A stretch of DNA of 64,000 bases from Adenophora triphylla var. japonica (taxonomy: Eukaryota; Streptophyta; Magnoliopsida; Asterales; Campanulaceae): the NCBI GenBank assembly GCA_022495995.1, contig JAFEMH010002593.1:248001-312000 (forward strand), in the 5' to 3' direction. A program made the translations under genes and the position numbers. Shown here in pieces: positions 35,886 through 47,480 of the stretch. The notes beneath the pieces are model-generated. The model made no database searches. It was not told the DNA's origin and worked only from the letters and a program-made list of their open reading frames with translations. Position 1 is the stretch's first letter, and every line of letters begins with the position of its first letter.

Positions 35886-35898
35886 TTGGTATCAGAGC
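35886..35898 (+). promoter_or_regulatory. Primer-binding site, initiator tRNA-Met type
   Basis: TTGGTATCAGAGC one base after the 5' LTR, the standard plant Copia PBS. Confidence 0.9.
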
Positions 35899-35936
35899 CT
35901 AGCACTTGATATACTAAGTGTTTAGATCCTTTTGTC

Positions 35937-37004
35937 ATGGCTTATGATCCTGCAAACCCTAATCAAAAGAGATTACCGGTTTTAGACGGATCTAATTATG
36001 CTTATTGGAAGATTCGTCTACGCTCTCATATCAAATCAATTGATCTTCGGGCTTGGCGATCTATTCTTAATGGTTATTCTGTTCCAATGCTTCCTCCGGA
36101 TGACGATGGTGACGTTCAAGTCAAACCTGAATTCGAGTGGACAATTGAAGAGAATAATCTTGCTAGTTTCAATGAAAAGGCACTGAATGCCATCTATGAA
36201 TGGGTTGACATGCATATGTTCAAACTCATTCAAAATAGTCCCTCTGCAAAAGATGCTTGGGATACTTTACAAAGATTTTGTGAAGGAGATGGCAGTGTCC
36301 GAGAAATAAAGCTTAGAGGTCTCACTAGTAGATTTGAAAGATTAAGAATGGGTGAAAACGAAGACATCTCGTCTTATTTTGAAAAGTTGATTGATATTTC
36401 AAATGCTTGTCAAGTATTAGGGGAGCCTTTTACAAATAAACAACTTGTTTCAAAAGCTATTCGTACTCTTCCCGAACGTTTTAATATTAAAGTTTCAGCT
36501 ATTGAAGAGGCCCATAATCTTTCAACAATGGACATCAACTCCTTAATGAGTATTTTGAAAAATTTTGAGTTGAATCTCAATGAACAAACGGAGGCTTCTA
36601 AAGGCAAGAATATTGCCTTAAAAATCGAATCTTCGGACACTTGTGTGGACGATGAAGATGAAGTCTTTGAGGAGTTAGATGAAAATACTAGTGTAGCTTT
36701 ACTTGCAAAGAGATATAATTCTATGGTTAGGAAATTTAACAAAGTGCAGGTAAAAGCTAAGGACCAAATGGCCAAAACCTCTAGTTTTGTGCCAAGGAGA
36801 GGTCCTCCTCCAAATCAAAAGGATATCCCACCTAGGCGTGCATCCTCGGAAAAGATCCGGTCCGATCCTAAGTACATTGAATCTATTCAATGCCATGCTT
36901 GTTCCGGTTGGGGTCACTATGCCAATGAATGTGCTAACACCTTGAGAAAGGCGGGCAAAAACTTGTGGGTATCTCTTAGTGATGGAGAGGAGGAAGGAAC
37001 GTAG
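35937..37004 (+). CDS. Copia gag, 355 aa
   Basis: Intact frame. The start MAYDPANPNQKRLPVLDG is followed by the gag core (YAYWKIRLRSHIKSID, AWDTLQRFCEGD, LTSRFERLRMGENEDISSYF, VSKAIRTLPERF) and a CCHC zinc knuckle CHACSGWGHYANEC at about residues 319-332. Gag forms the particle and packages element RNA. The frame ends with a TAG at 37002-37004, and pol follows in the same frame, so a Gag-Pol fusion would need only readthrough of one amber codon. The start is the first ATG after the PBS, 38 bp downstream. Confidence 0.9.
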   Translation: MAYDPANPNQKRLPVLDGSNYAYWKIRLRSHIKSIDLRAWRSILNGYSVPMLPPDDDGDVQVKPEFEWTIEENNLASFNEKALNAIYEWVDMHMFKLIQNSPSAKDAWDTLQRFCEGDGSVREIKLRGLTSRFERLRMGENEDISSYFEKLIDISNACQVLGEPFTNKQLVSKAIRTLPERFNIKVSAIEEAHNLSTMDINSLMSILKNFELNLNEQTEASKGKNIALKIESSDTCVDDEDEVFEELDENTSVALLAKRYNSMVRKFNKVQVKAKDQMAKTSSFVPRRGPPPNQKDIPPRRASSEKIRSDPKYIESIQCHACSGWGHYANECANTLRKAGKNLWVSLSDGEEEGT

Positions 37005-37067
37005 AAAGAAGAAAAAACGGAGCAAGTGGTCATGATGGCCACGGTAGAGGAGCTACCTTCGACTGAG

Positions 37068-37184
37068 AGTGTTACTTCAAGTGTTGTTCCAGATCTGACA
37101 ACACTTGACACAACATTGGTGACTTCTTCAGAAAGTGTTGCCCCAAGTGTCGTCCAGGAATTGGCAACACTTGGCACAACACTC
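37068..37184. repeat. Repeat module pair at the gag-pol junction
   Basis: Two tandem copies of the roughly 50-bp module AGTGTTGCC-CAAGTGT(C/T)G ... GGCAACAC ... CAACACT, in which two forward units are followed by two inverted units. Confidence 0.8.
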
Positions 37185-38412
37185 AGCAGGTATGATTCTT
37201 TAGATGATCTTAAATTGCATGGTTTTGCTGATTTTAATTCCGAGGAGGTTATAGAGGATGATCTTGATAAAGATGAGCTCATTTTTGAATTAAAAAAACT
37301 CTATAAATCTCTCCTCGTGGAATGGAAAAAGGAGAATAAGATGGTGGTTTTCTTGAAAAAGGAAAATCAGGATCTTAAAAACTCATTGACTCGGCTAGAA
37401 GCTCAACTCAGTAGGAGAGACTTGGATCTTGATAAAATCAAGGCCAAACTCAACCTAGCCGAATCCACCTTCAAAAAACTCAACACAAGTTCATCCAAAT
37501 TGGATGAAATACTCAAGTTGAGTAAGCCTCTGAAAGCTGGTCTTGGGTTCCAAGAATCACTTGAAAGTATTACCTCTTCCTTGTTTGATGTTGAAACTAA
37601 AAATTGTTTTGTAAAAGAGCGTGTCAAGGAAAAGGGTAGCACTCCTAGTGATTCTTCTGATCTATCCAATGAGTGTGGATACTGTCACAAAGATGGACAT
37701 TTAAAATCAAATTGCATTTTCCTTCAAAAGAAAATGTCCAGTCTTCAAGTGTCGCCACAAGTGTCGCCAGTTTCTCAGGGCAACACTCATGGCAACACCG
37801 GTGAACAGAAATCCAGATTTTCAAAAAAGGGTTGGTTACCCAAGGAAAAACTGAAATGCTATGTTGTTTATACAGCTTTAAGGACTAACATTGCAGGAAC
37901 TTGGTACTTTGATAGTGGTTGTTCACGTCATATGACGGGAACAAAATTATTTCTAACAGAGTACCAACCTATTCAAGGAGGCTCAGTGACTTATGGTGAA
38001 AGAGGCAAGAGTGAAATAGTTGGTAAAGAAACACTGGATATTGTTGGTTTTTCTCCTTTGAAAAATGTCTTGCACGTAGATGGTTTACTTCCTAATTTAA
38101 TTAGCATTAGCCAACTATGTGATGACAATTTGGAGGTAAAATTCAATAAAAATACCTGTGAAGTGTTTGATAACACTAACTTTTGTGTCATGACTGGAAT
38201 AAGATCAAGTGATAATTGCTATCTGGTTGGTAATAAATCAGTGTGCAATTTGACAAAACTTGATAATATTAGGTTATGGCATCAAAAGTTAGGTCATTCT
38301 CATTATAGAAATCTTGAGAAGATTATCAAACATAATGCCGTCAAAGGTGTTCCTAAACTAGATCTCAAAGACACTGTGATGTGTGGTGACTGTCAAAAGG
38401 GTAAGCAAACTC

Positions 38413-38450
38413 GTGTTGCTCACAGTGTTGAACAACACAATGAGCAACAC
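38413..38450. repeat. Double hairpin inside the integrase coding region
   Basis: GTGTTGCTCA (38413-38422) pairs with TGAGCAACAC (38441-38450), and inside it GTGTTG pairs with CAACAC around an AA centre. It encodes the linker between the integrase zinc finger and catalytic core. Confidence 0.88.
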
Positions 38451-41086
38451 TCAGAAACAACACATTGTTTTCAGCTTCTACATATGGACTTGATGGGTCC
38501 TATTGAGGTAGAAAGCTTAGGAGGTAAGAAGTATGCTTATGTAATAGTTGATGATTTTTCTAGGTTTACATGGGTGTATTTCTTAAGAGAAAAATCTGAA
38601 ACTTTTGATAAATTTACTCACTTAGTTTCTAAAATTAAAAACATGTTTTGTTCTCCTATTTTTCGAATAAGGTCAGATCATGGTAGAGAATTTGAAAATC
38701 TCTCCTTCTCTACATTCTGTAATAAAAAGGGGATACACCATGAATTTTCAGCACCCAAAACACCACAACAAAATGGTGTTTCTGAAAGGGAAAATAGGAC
38801 TTTAATGGAGATGGCTCGTGTTATGCTAATTGCTAGAAATATTTCTAAAGGTTTTTGGGCCGAAGCATTAAACACAGCTTGTCACACTACGAATAGAGTT
38901 TTCTTAATACCTGGTACAACTATGACACCCTATGAGATTTTAAATGTAAAGAAACCTACGGTTCACTATTTTCATGTGTTTGGGTGTTTGTGCTACATTT
39001 TAAATGACCGGAAATACTTAGGAAAACTTGATTCTAAGAGTGACAAAGCCATCTTTCTGGGCTACTCTCAAAACAGTCATGCTTATCGTGTCTATAATTT
39101 GAGGTTAAAAGTGATTCAAGAATCGGTAAATATTGAATTTAACGATTACTTGAGTGCTACAGGAGAACCAGCTGATGATATACCTTTGACCTTGCTGGAA
39201 GAAGTCGAACAGAGGGCTGGAACAGAATCTGATTCAGCCATTGCAGCCACAGATTCAAGTGTTGCTCCAAGTGTCGCCCCTGAAATGGCAACACCTGAGG
39301 CAACACAGAAGAACAGAACAGTGGCTGAAAATTCTGAGAGCAGTGACTCAGAAGAAGAAGATGGATTGGTGTACCATCAAGGCAGGAGAGATCCCCCAGC
39401 TCGAATTAGAAATTATCATCCCATTACTCAAGTAATTGGTGATGTTAATGAAGGGGTTAGAACAAGGAACAAGGAGCCAGTTGATTACAGAGATATGGTT
39501 AGGTATGTGTGTATGTCCTCCACATACTCTCAGGTAAAACACTCCTGTTTCGTTTCCTCTCTTGAACCAAAAAATGTGATTGAGGCCTTAAATGATAAAT
39601 TCTGGATTCAAGCTATGCAAGAAGAGCTTGAACAATTTACCCGTAACGAGGTTTGGTGTTTAGTTCCACGTCCTTTAAATACTAACATTATTGGAACTAA
39701 ATGGATTTACAAAAATAAATCTGATGAATTGGGTAATATTGTTCGTAATAAAGCTCGTCTTGTGGCTCAAGGCTATACACAAGTGGAAGGAAACGACTTT
39801 GACGAGACCTTTGCACCTGTGGCTAGAATTGAGTCAATAAGACTTCTTCTTGCTATAGCCTGTTATCTCAAAATCACATTGCATCAAATGGATGTCAAAG
39901 CGGCTTTCTTGAATGGGTACTTAGATAAAGAGATCTATGTTGAGCAACCTAAAGGGTTTGAAGACCCATTCCACCCAGACCATGTATACAGACTTGATAA
40001 GGCCTTGTATGGCTTGAAACAAGCTCCTCGTGCATGGTATGGGCGTCTAACAAGCTTCCTTCTTGAATATGGATTTGTTAGAGGAGAAGCCGATAGGACA
40101 TTATTTATTCTTAGGGAAAATAAAGAGCTTGTCATTGCTCAAATCTATGTTGATGACATAGTTTATGGTTCCACATCTAAAACATGTTTACAAAATTTTG
40201 TGGAAGCTATGACATCTACATTTGAGATGAGCATGATAGGAGAACTTAATTATTTCCTAGGATTGCAGGTGAAACAATCGAATGATGGAATCTTTATCAC
40301 ACAGAGCAAGTATGCTAAGAGTCTGGTGAAAAGATTTGGATTAGAGAGTGCCAAGAGCTCTAAAATACCTATGGGATCATCTCTTAAGGTAACCAAAGAT
40401 CAGGCAGGGGAGGATGTTGACCCAACTCTGTATAGATCCATGATAGGTAGTCTTCTTTATCTTACGCCGGTCGTCCGATATAATGTTCGGCGTAGGTGTT
40501 TGTGCTAGATATCAATCTGCTCCTAAAATTTCTCACCTAAATCTTTGTCAAGAAAATCATCAAGTATGTGTATGCAGGACAAGTGATTTGGGAATCTGGT
40601 TCACCAAAGACACTAATACCAACTTAGTTGGTTTTAGTGACTCTGATTGGGCAGGGGATATAGATGACAGAAAGAGTACTAGTGGGGGTTGTTTTTTCCT
40701 GGGTAATAATCTAGTGTCATGGTACAGTCGCAAGCAAAACTGTGTTTCTCTCTCATTGCCGAATCGAATATGTGGCGACGGGGAGTTGTTGTTCACAACT
40801 AATATGGTTGAAACACATGCTTGACGACTATGGTCTTGATAGTAATATCTTGACCATGTATTGTGACAATCTGAGTGCTATAAATATTTCCAAAAATCCT
40901 GTACAACACTCACGCACTAAGCACATTGATATCCGCCATCATTTTTTAAGAGATTTAGTAGAAAATGAATTGATCCAAATAGAGCATATTGATACAAAAC
41001 ATCAACTTGCTGATATTTTGACCAAAGCCTTGGACCATGAGAGATTTTCAAGTTTGAAAAAATCTCTTGATTTATGTTTTTTATAA

Positions 41087-42127
41087 ATCTGTGTGTGTTG
41101 CCGTCAGTGTTGCCAACACTGTCAGCAACACTTTGTATGAGTTGTATATTATTTATATATATATAGTTAGTTTAATCCCAAATGGGGGGCATTTACTGAC
41201 CTTTTTGTTCTAGTATGTGTACATTCTTAAGGTTAACATTTTTTTATAAAATACCCCTTTGTGCTAAAAAGTGACAAAGTCACTCATATTGTTGTTGATA
41301 TTGAAAAAGGCAAAGCTTGTGAAAATTCCCAAAGGGAATATAATGTAGTGTTTTATACTAAGTATTAGGGACATGAAGCTCGCTACTACAGTGTACCCTA
41401 CTTGAAAGGTATAAAACTTACTAATTGTAGCTTTACACTTTAATAAAAAACTCGGGGCACGGAGCTCGCTACTACGATGCTTCCTTGTAAATAAAGAAAG
41501 TGTAAAGTGTGCTTAAAAATTGCCTAAGAAAGTATAGATATGTATGTTGAAAAAAATATCAAGGGGATTTTATTTAAAAATGTTGCCTTGAGTGTCACGC
41601 AACATTGCTAGTAACACATTAGTAGATGCTACATTATTTTTTCTTGTTTTTGTTTTTGTTAATTAAATTTTAAATTTCCAAAAGTCTATTTTCTTATATT
41701 TAGAGTTTGTGAAATTTAAAAGATTTTTAACAAAAATTTTTATTTTGTTAAACTAAGTGTAATTTTGTAATATCTATTTTTTAAAATTCATCTCTTTGAA
41801 TTTTGAAAAACTCAATTTTATGGATATTACTAAAATTATGTTTAGTTATTATTAAAAAATTAAAAATTATAAAAATTAAAAAAATAAAAAATAAAAGGAT
41901 TTTTTTTTAAAATTGGCGGATAACAGTTGAGTTTTATTGGGATTTTTGAGAGATAAGTGGAGATTTATTTAATTTGACATTGTCAAATCAATTAAATCCT
42001 ACCACTATTCACTCTTAAAACCCCCTCCTAAACCCTCTCTCTCTCTCACCGTATTCTCTCTCTCTCTAGGCGAAATCCCAAACCCTTGCCCCAGTTCTTC
42101 GTCTTCCTCATTCTTCTTCAATCTTCC
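41087..42127 (+). other. Copia pol-ORF3 spacer
   Basis: AT-rich, without coding motif. It carries two more GTGTTGCC/GCAACAC clusters (41093-41132 and about 41581-41617) and a CTCTCTCT run just before ORF3. Confidence 0.7.
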
Positions 42128-42559
42128 ATGGCTAGCCCTAAAAATACTTCCCAAATTTCGTCTCCCATGGAAATTTCGCCTCTAGCTCCCTCTAGTGTTG
42201 CCTCAAATGTCGCCGTTCCAATGGAGATATCCCCTGCAACACTTTCGGCCACACCCTCAATCTCACCATCCTTAGACATTGTTGTCTATGATCCTTCTCA
42301 AATTCCCATTCCCATCAATCTTCCTGAAGCTACCCCATCCACAGAGCTCACCTTCGCCCCTCAGAAGAAGACCAAGAAGCGAAAGGCGGTTGATGCCTCT
42401 AGCTCTTTTAGGGGTGGAGTGCGTAGACAATCGGAGAGGATCAAAACTCTGTTCAGGTCGAAGATACCATCTAATACAGCTGATGATCCGGTAAATGTGG
42501 ATGATTCTTCAAGCTCTTCGCTCAACATTTCGTCAGGAAGGTTCGGACCCATCTTTTAA
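42128..42559 (+). pseudogene. Copia third ORF, N-terminal piece
   Basis: From MASPKNTSQISS the frame gives a Ser/Pro-rich leader, then a basic KKTKKRKAVDASS and RRQSERIKT segment that could act as a nuclear signal. It ends at 42559 because the frame shifts; an acidic DEDEEAWLEDEE segment follows in another frame. Similar proline-rich/basic N-termini precede the plant-transposon-protein domain in other LTR elements, including the relic at 47597-48415. Confidence 0.65.
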
Positions 42560-42721
42560 AGAGACAAAGGAGCCCTCATCAACTTCGATGAGGATGAAGA
42601 AGCTTGGTTGGAAGATGAGGAAACTCTTCCGAAGCCCACTCCAAAATGAAGAAGAAACAGAAAATTTCATCAAGTGTCGCCCCAAGTGTTGCCGATGAAA
42701 TGGCAACACCAAGCAACACCT

Positions 42722-43940
42722 GTTTGCCAAGACCAAAGCACAATCGAGTTCTCCTTCGTATTCTCCTATTTCATGGCACGAGGTACACTCTCCTAATCCC
42801 TCTCGGGATACAAAGTCAGATTATGAGTCTTTTGGATTTTATGAACGTCCTTTTCTTTCGGGTGAATTTTATGGTGAAACAAATTTAGATAAGTTTGTTG
42901 AAGATTCTGAGAAGAAAATTCTGAATGAAAAGAATATGTATGTGACTCAATTTAAGGAGTTAGGAGTGTACCAGTTTTTGGAAGATAGAAACTTTTTGCC
43001 TACGGTGGTAAAAGTGTCTTCTTATATTGAGAGTGTGGTTAGGAATTTTTATGCTCATCTTAGGGATAATATTGATGATAGGAATACCCCTCATTATGGA
43101 AAGATCATTGTTAGGGGCATTATCTATGATTTTAATCCTTTAATCATCAATAGAACCTTCGGCCTCCCAAATGTCGAAGATGAGAGTTTGGAGTATGACC
43201 CTAATTCCTTGGCCACCTTTTTAACTGGAGGGAGAATTACCATTTGGTCTGATCATTTTAAGTCTACCTATCTCACTTCTTTGTTTAGCGTGCTACACAA
43301 GATATGTATAACGAATTGGCTTCCCACGGCAAATGAGAATACCGTAACTTTTGAGCAAGCCAATTTATTGTATAAACTAGGAAAGAAACAAAGAGTGAAT
43401 TTTGGGAGACTTGTATTCAATCACCTTGCTGCATGGGCTAAGAAGAAAAAGACCTCCTCCTTCATTTTTCCTTCCCTTATTTTCCAAGTTCTAATGTTCC
43501 AAAACCTTAAGCCTTGGAATGGTGATAATATCTCTGAAAAGCCTGTTTACTACCGAATTACCAAGCACTTTACTGAAGGTGATAGGCACAGGGATTTACC
43601 TTGGGTTTTGGTTACTAATGCTCCTCCAATTGCTGCCCCTGCTACGAGTGTCGCCCCAAGTGTCGCCCCTGAAACTGGCAACACTTCTGGCAACACTGCT
43701 CCTGTAATGGTTGATGCTGCTATGGTACTAAATTTTTTCAATGGTCAAGTGAAGCACATTGACTCAGTAATTCAGGGATGGTTGGATATGCGCACTGACA
43801 TGATGAAAATGGTAGATTTAATTTCTTCCAAAATAGGGGGAGATAAGCCACCAAGGCGTGATGATGATGATGGAGCTGGAAATGGTGCTGGGCCTAGTGG
43901 TACAGCAGAGGGAGGTGAAGGAGCTGAAAATGCAGGTTGA
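42722..43940 (+). pseudogene. Copia third ORF, C-terminal piece (putative plant transposon protein domain)
   Basis: One frame runs to 43940. It includes KYKLGKKQRVNFGR-type helical sequence and the domain signature VRNFYAHLRDN, GIIYDFNPLIINRTFGLPN and WLPTANEN. I read this as the PF20167-type domain seen in accessory ORFs of plant retrotransposons; its function is unknown. The C-terminus is Gly/Asp rich. The piece starts out of frame with the N-terminal part (at least two shifts between 42540 and 42722). In SIRE-type elements a third ORF at this place has been described as envelope-like; here no membrane segment is evident. Confidence 0.7.
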
Positions 43941-44392
43941 AGGTGGTTGGTTCGAATGGTTTTTGATTTTGGTGGTTTGGTAACAAAAACAATTTCTTTT
44001 GTTTTTATTTTGGTTTGTAATGCTTAAACAATTTCTATTTCTGTTTTTTTTTTCTTCTTTGTTTCAGCTGGAATTTTCTTCAAAACATGATGGATTTTTT
44101 TTTTGGTTTATGGTTGGATGGTTGTTTAGAATTTAATAATTATTTACTTTAGTTATTAAATTTCGTATTAAGGGGGAGATTTTTGTAAAGATTTTGATAC
44201 TTCATTTGCTTAATGGTTGATGTTTTGGATTGAAAAATATTTCAAAACATTGCCTGAAGGTTGATGTTGCCTCTATCAAAATCTCGTGGGATTTTGTGGT
44301 TGTAGTTAAGTTTGACTAACTGTTTTTTGAAAAGATCATCACATTGGTATTTTGTGAAGAAATCAGTAACTATGGGGGAGATTGTTAATGTT
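43941..44392 (+). other. Copia 3' untranslated region and polypurine tract
   Basis: No coding motif. The sequence TATGGGGGAGAT directly before the 3' LTR (44381-44392) is the plus-strand primer; an earlier AAGGGGGAGAT at about 44171-44180 looks like a duplicate tract. Confidence 0.7.
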
Positions 44393-45368
44393 AAGATCAT
44401 GTGTTGCCATGAATGTCATCCCAAGTGTTGCAAACCAAATGTTGCAGTGGTGTTGCCAAAAGTGTTGCCATTTGGAATTGGCGACCGAGTTGAGTTCTTG
44501 TATTTTTCACAAATATTAATGGGTAAATTAATGTTTATATAACAGTAGTTAGTCACCTTAAAATGAGCTTGAAATCAGCAACAGAATCTGCCCAGGTGTT
44601 AATCACGAAGAGGAGAAGAAGTTAACAAATAAACATGTGTTTATTTATTTAATTGATGACCAAGCCAGGAGATATTTTATTCAGCTATTCTGGGGGAGAA
44701 CAAGTCAGAGTACAAGGCAACCAAAGCTAAGAGGTACAAGCAAGAGAAGCAAGAGAAGACTAGGTCTCCTACAAAAGAGGCGAGTGGCATAAATGGTGGA
44801 AACAAACTCCAAGCTGTTAGCTGATCATTTGAGTAGGCTCCAAGACTTTGTGGCCTATAAATAGTGCAGTGGATCTTCATTGAAGATCATCCAATTCAGA
44901 AAACGCAAATCTGCACAAGAAAGTAGAATTTTGCTCTCAAGTGTTGCCATTCAGTGTCGGCAACACTTCATCCAACACTCGAGAATTTCATATAGATTTT
45001 TATATTTTTGTGAGGTTTTGAGTGTTCATTTTCAGAGAGAATTTGTGTATATGTTGTTCCTTATATTAGGGTTCGTTTATCATTAAGGAACAACTTCGAC
45101 CTTGTATTGAATTCATATTATTAATAGAAAGGTCTTGCCTTCTTGGCACCCATCAAGTTATATATTTATATAACTTGATAAAAATTATATTCTTGTGTAT
45201 TGCTTTAATTCTTCCGCTGCAAATTATATTTATGTCTATTGATTTGTGCTTTTTCTAGAATTGGTGAATGTGTTGTTGTTAGTGTCATCAACACTAAGGA
45301 CAACACTCGTGAGTTTCATCTCACCTTGTGAGTTTTGCCTCACAAGTTCCAAGCCATAGACAATTTCA
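44393..45368 (+). repeat. 3' LTR of the Copia element
   Basis: 976 bp, near-identical to the 5' LTR, with the same three GTGTTGCC-type clusters and TATAAATA at 44856-44863. Confidence 0.93.
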
Positions 45369-45407
45369 CAATCGCTTTGCTCGCGCGAATCCGGGTAATT
45401 TCAAGAG

Positions 45408-47480
45408 TTTAACCTCATTGAGTGTTTCCGGAGTCGATTGAAGAACTTTCTCAGGTAGTGAGGTGTTGTCCGTCTGATCCCTTTGAGTGGATGATCATGT
45501 CGTCGACGTACACTTCGATCTCTTTGTGGATAATGTCATGGAAGAGGGCGGTGGCTGCCCGTTGGTAGGTAGCCCCAGCGTTCTTTAGTCCGAACGACAT
45601 CACTGTATAGCAGTAGGTTCCCCAGGGGGTTGTGAAGGCTATTTTTTCTTGGTCTTCTTCGGCCATCTTGATTTGATTGTAGCCGACGAACCCGTCCACG
45701 AAGGACTTAACCTCAAAATTAGTCGTAGTGTCTACCAACATGTCTATGTTTGGTAGGGGAAAGTCATCCTTGGGACTTGCTTTGTTGAGATCTCGGAAGT
45801 CCACGCAGCAGCGTACTTTTCCGTTGGCCTTGGTGACCGTGACTATGTTGGAGAGCCATGTCGGGTATTCGATCACCCTTATGAAGCCGACGCGGAGCAT
45901 CTTTTTGATCTCTTCCTTGACTTGTAAAGACCATTCTGGCTTGATTCGGCGTAGCTTTTGCTTGATGGGCTTAGCCTCGGGATTCAGGGGAATCCGATGT
46001 TCCACTATGGCTAGATCTAAGCCGGGCATGTCTAGGTAAGACCAAGAGAGCACGTCCACAAATTCTTTGAGCAGTGCAGTCAATGCGTTTTGCTCAGTGC
46101 CGGTGAAAAAGCTTCTGATTTGCGTCTCCTTTGGCTCTTCAGCAGTCCCCAAATTCACTTTGGTTAAAACCTCCTCGGCAGCTTGGGCCCCGTTTTTCTC
46201 TCGTTTAACAACATGCTTAAAGATGTGCTTAATGTATTGTTCATTTAATGAGTCTGCTTCTTTATCAATTGAATCATTATTAACTGTTTGTGTTTTAGTT
46301 AATTTATCAACTGTTAAAGATGCAATGAGAGGATACTCGGAAAGGTCAAAACTTTCATTAAGAGTATATGGGAATAAATTATTGGCTATGAGTTCATAAT
46401 CTTTCGGCATAAGGCCATCGAATGACTCGAGTGACTCAAATTCAAAGACAATGGACTCAGAATGTGTTTTGACTCTTGATTCTAGGACGCAAGGGGTTAG
46501 ACCAAGTTGTTCGATCATTTCCTTCTTGCTGGCGACAGGTTCGGAGAACGTGGCCCAATTTTTGAGTGGCAATGTTGATGAGCTTGAAAGGAGGCGAGGG
46601 TCGAAAGGCTTCGTGCTGCTGTTCCCAATCATGGCTACCATGGAGTTATCAGAAACAAAATCGATTAGGTCTGGCACCTCGATTTCTTCGCTGAAAAGCT
46701 GTTGTAGCAACGGCTCATTCCAGGCATCATCTGCGGAGTCTTCCTTTCTTGTCTTGGGTATTGCTAGTTCGAATGCAGACTCGTCCCGCTCATTTGTGGC
46801 AGGGATGTTGACGGAGAGTTTTTCGAGTTCTTCCGCTAAAGAGGGGGTTTTCTCGAACCAAAATTCATTGTGAATAGTGGTGGTAGTGGGTCCTGGTAGA
46901 GTTGGTGCATCGAGGAATGCTCTTCTGACGGGGTTTGGCTTGAGGCCTCATAACCTTTCAAGGCTTTGTTGGAGCTTGTCCATTGCTGTCGGCCAGTTTT
47001 GTTTGGCGTTGATCAGCTCTGTCCCCTTTTCTGTATCTTCATTCAAACTGTCGGCTTTCTTTGTGAAGTACCGGGCCATGTCGAAGCTGTAAGGGCGGAG
47101 GTCGGAGATTCCGTGCAAGCCTCTATTGTTAGTAGCTGAGCGTTTTCGTGCAACTTTTCTATTTTCCGCAGCATCTTTGGGAGTGAGAACGTATCCTAGG
47201 CCATGGCGGGTATTTTGTTCCTTGACCTCGATGATTTGTTGGGTACCTTGATGGCGTTTTCCCAAACCAAGCCCCAGGATGTAGTTCATGAGCTTCATCA
47301 TCTTCATGGTAGGAGGGATCCGGTCCCAAGTCAAGGGCAGGTCTATGTGGCATACCTGGGCTTTTGGGCTTTTGACTGTGAACCCTGTCAGCATCATGCC
47401 ATCGTTGTCGTGTTTAATTTCCAGGATTGGGACGCCGTTTGTGTTGGTACCCTGTACCCTTTTTGCCAAGACTTTCTCTC
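45408..47480 (-). pseudogene. Ty3/Gypsy (Tat/Ogre-like) protease-RT relic
   Basis: On the minus strand, 46948-47469 holds the end of the protease region and a G-patch-like segment (GLGLGKRHQGT, RHGLGYVL). 45451-46710 holds an acidic linker and RT: RRIKPEWSLQVKEEIKKML, VRCCVDFRDLNKASPKDDFP, VGYNQIKMAEEDQEKIAF, GLKNAGATYQRAA and a YVDD active site. The two frames are joined by a shift near 46900. After HLTT another shift occurs, and recognisable RT (RKFFNRLRKHSMRLN) ends at about 45408 beside the Copia insertion. RNase H and integrase are missing. Orientation is opposite to the neighbouring elements. Confidence 0.85.

Larger units (their letters stand above)
37026..41086 (+). pseudogene. Copia pol (protease, integrase, RT, RNase H), broken in RNase H
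   Basis: The frame is open from 37005 to 40508. Order and approximate residues from 37026: spacer with coiled coil and a second zinc knuckle ([14 protein letters not shown], about 217-230), protease (FDSGCSRHM, about 296), integrase zinc finger (HQKLGHSHY ... CGDCQKGK, about 419-460), integrase core (first Asp in LHMDLMGP about 486, second Asp in RSDHGREF, Glu in SERENRT), RT ([35 protein letters not shown] at about 1041). After GSLLYLT near 40465 the frame shifts, and shifts again near 40550-40580 and 40750. The RNase H pieces (SDSDWAGD, KSTSGGCFF, HIDIRHHF, ILTKAL) continue in other frames to 41086. The enzyme set would process, copy and integrate element cDNA; RNase H is lost here. Confidence 0.9.
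34898..45368 (+). mobile_element. Full-length SIRE-like Ty1/Copia retrotransposon
   Basis: 10.5 kb, with LTRs at 34898-35884 and 44393-45368, a CAATC duplication on both sides (34893-34897, 45369-45373), PBS, gag, pol, a third ORF and a polypurine tract. The two LTRs differ by about a dozen single bases plus one small rearranged patch near 34952-35010, so insertion is recent. The domain order GAG-PR-INT-RT-RH and a long extra ORF after pol fit the SIRE/Maximus group. RNase H and the third ORF are frameshifted, so this copy is defective. Confidence 0.93.
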
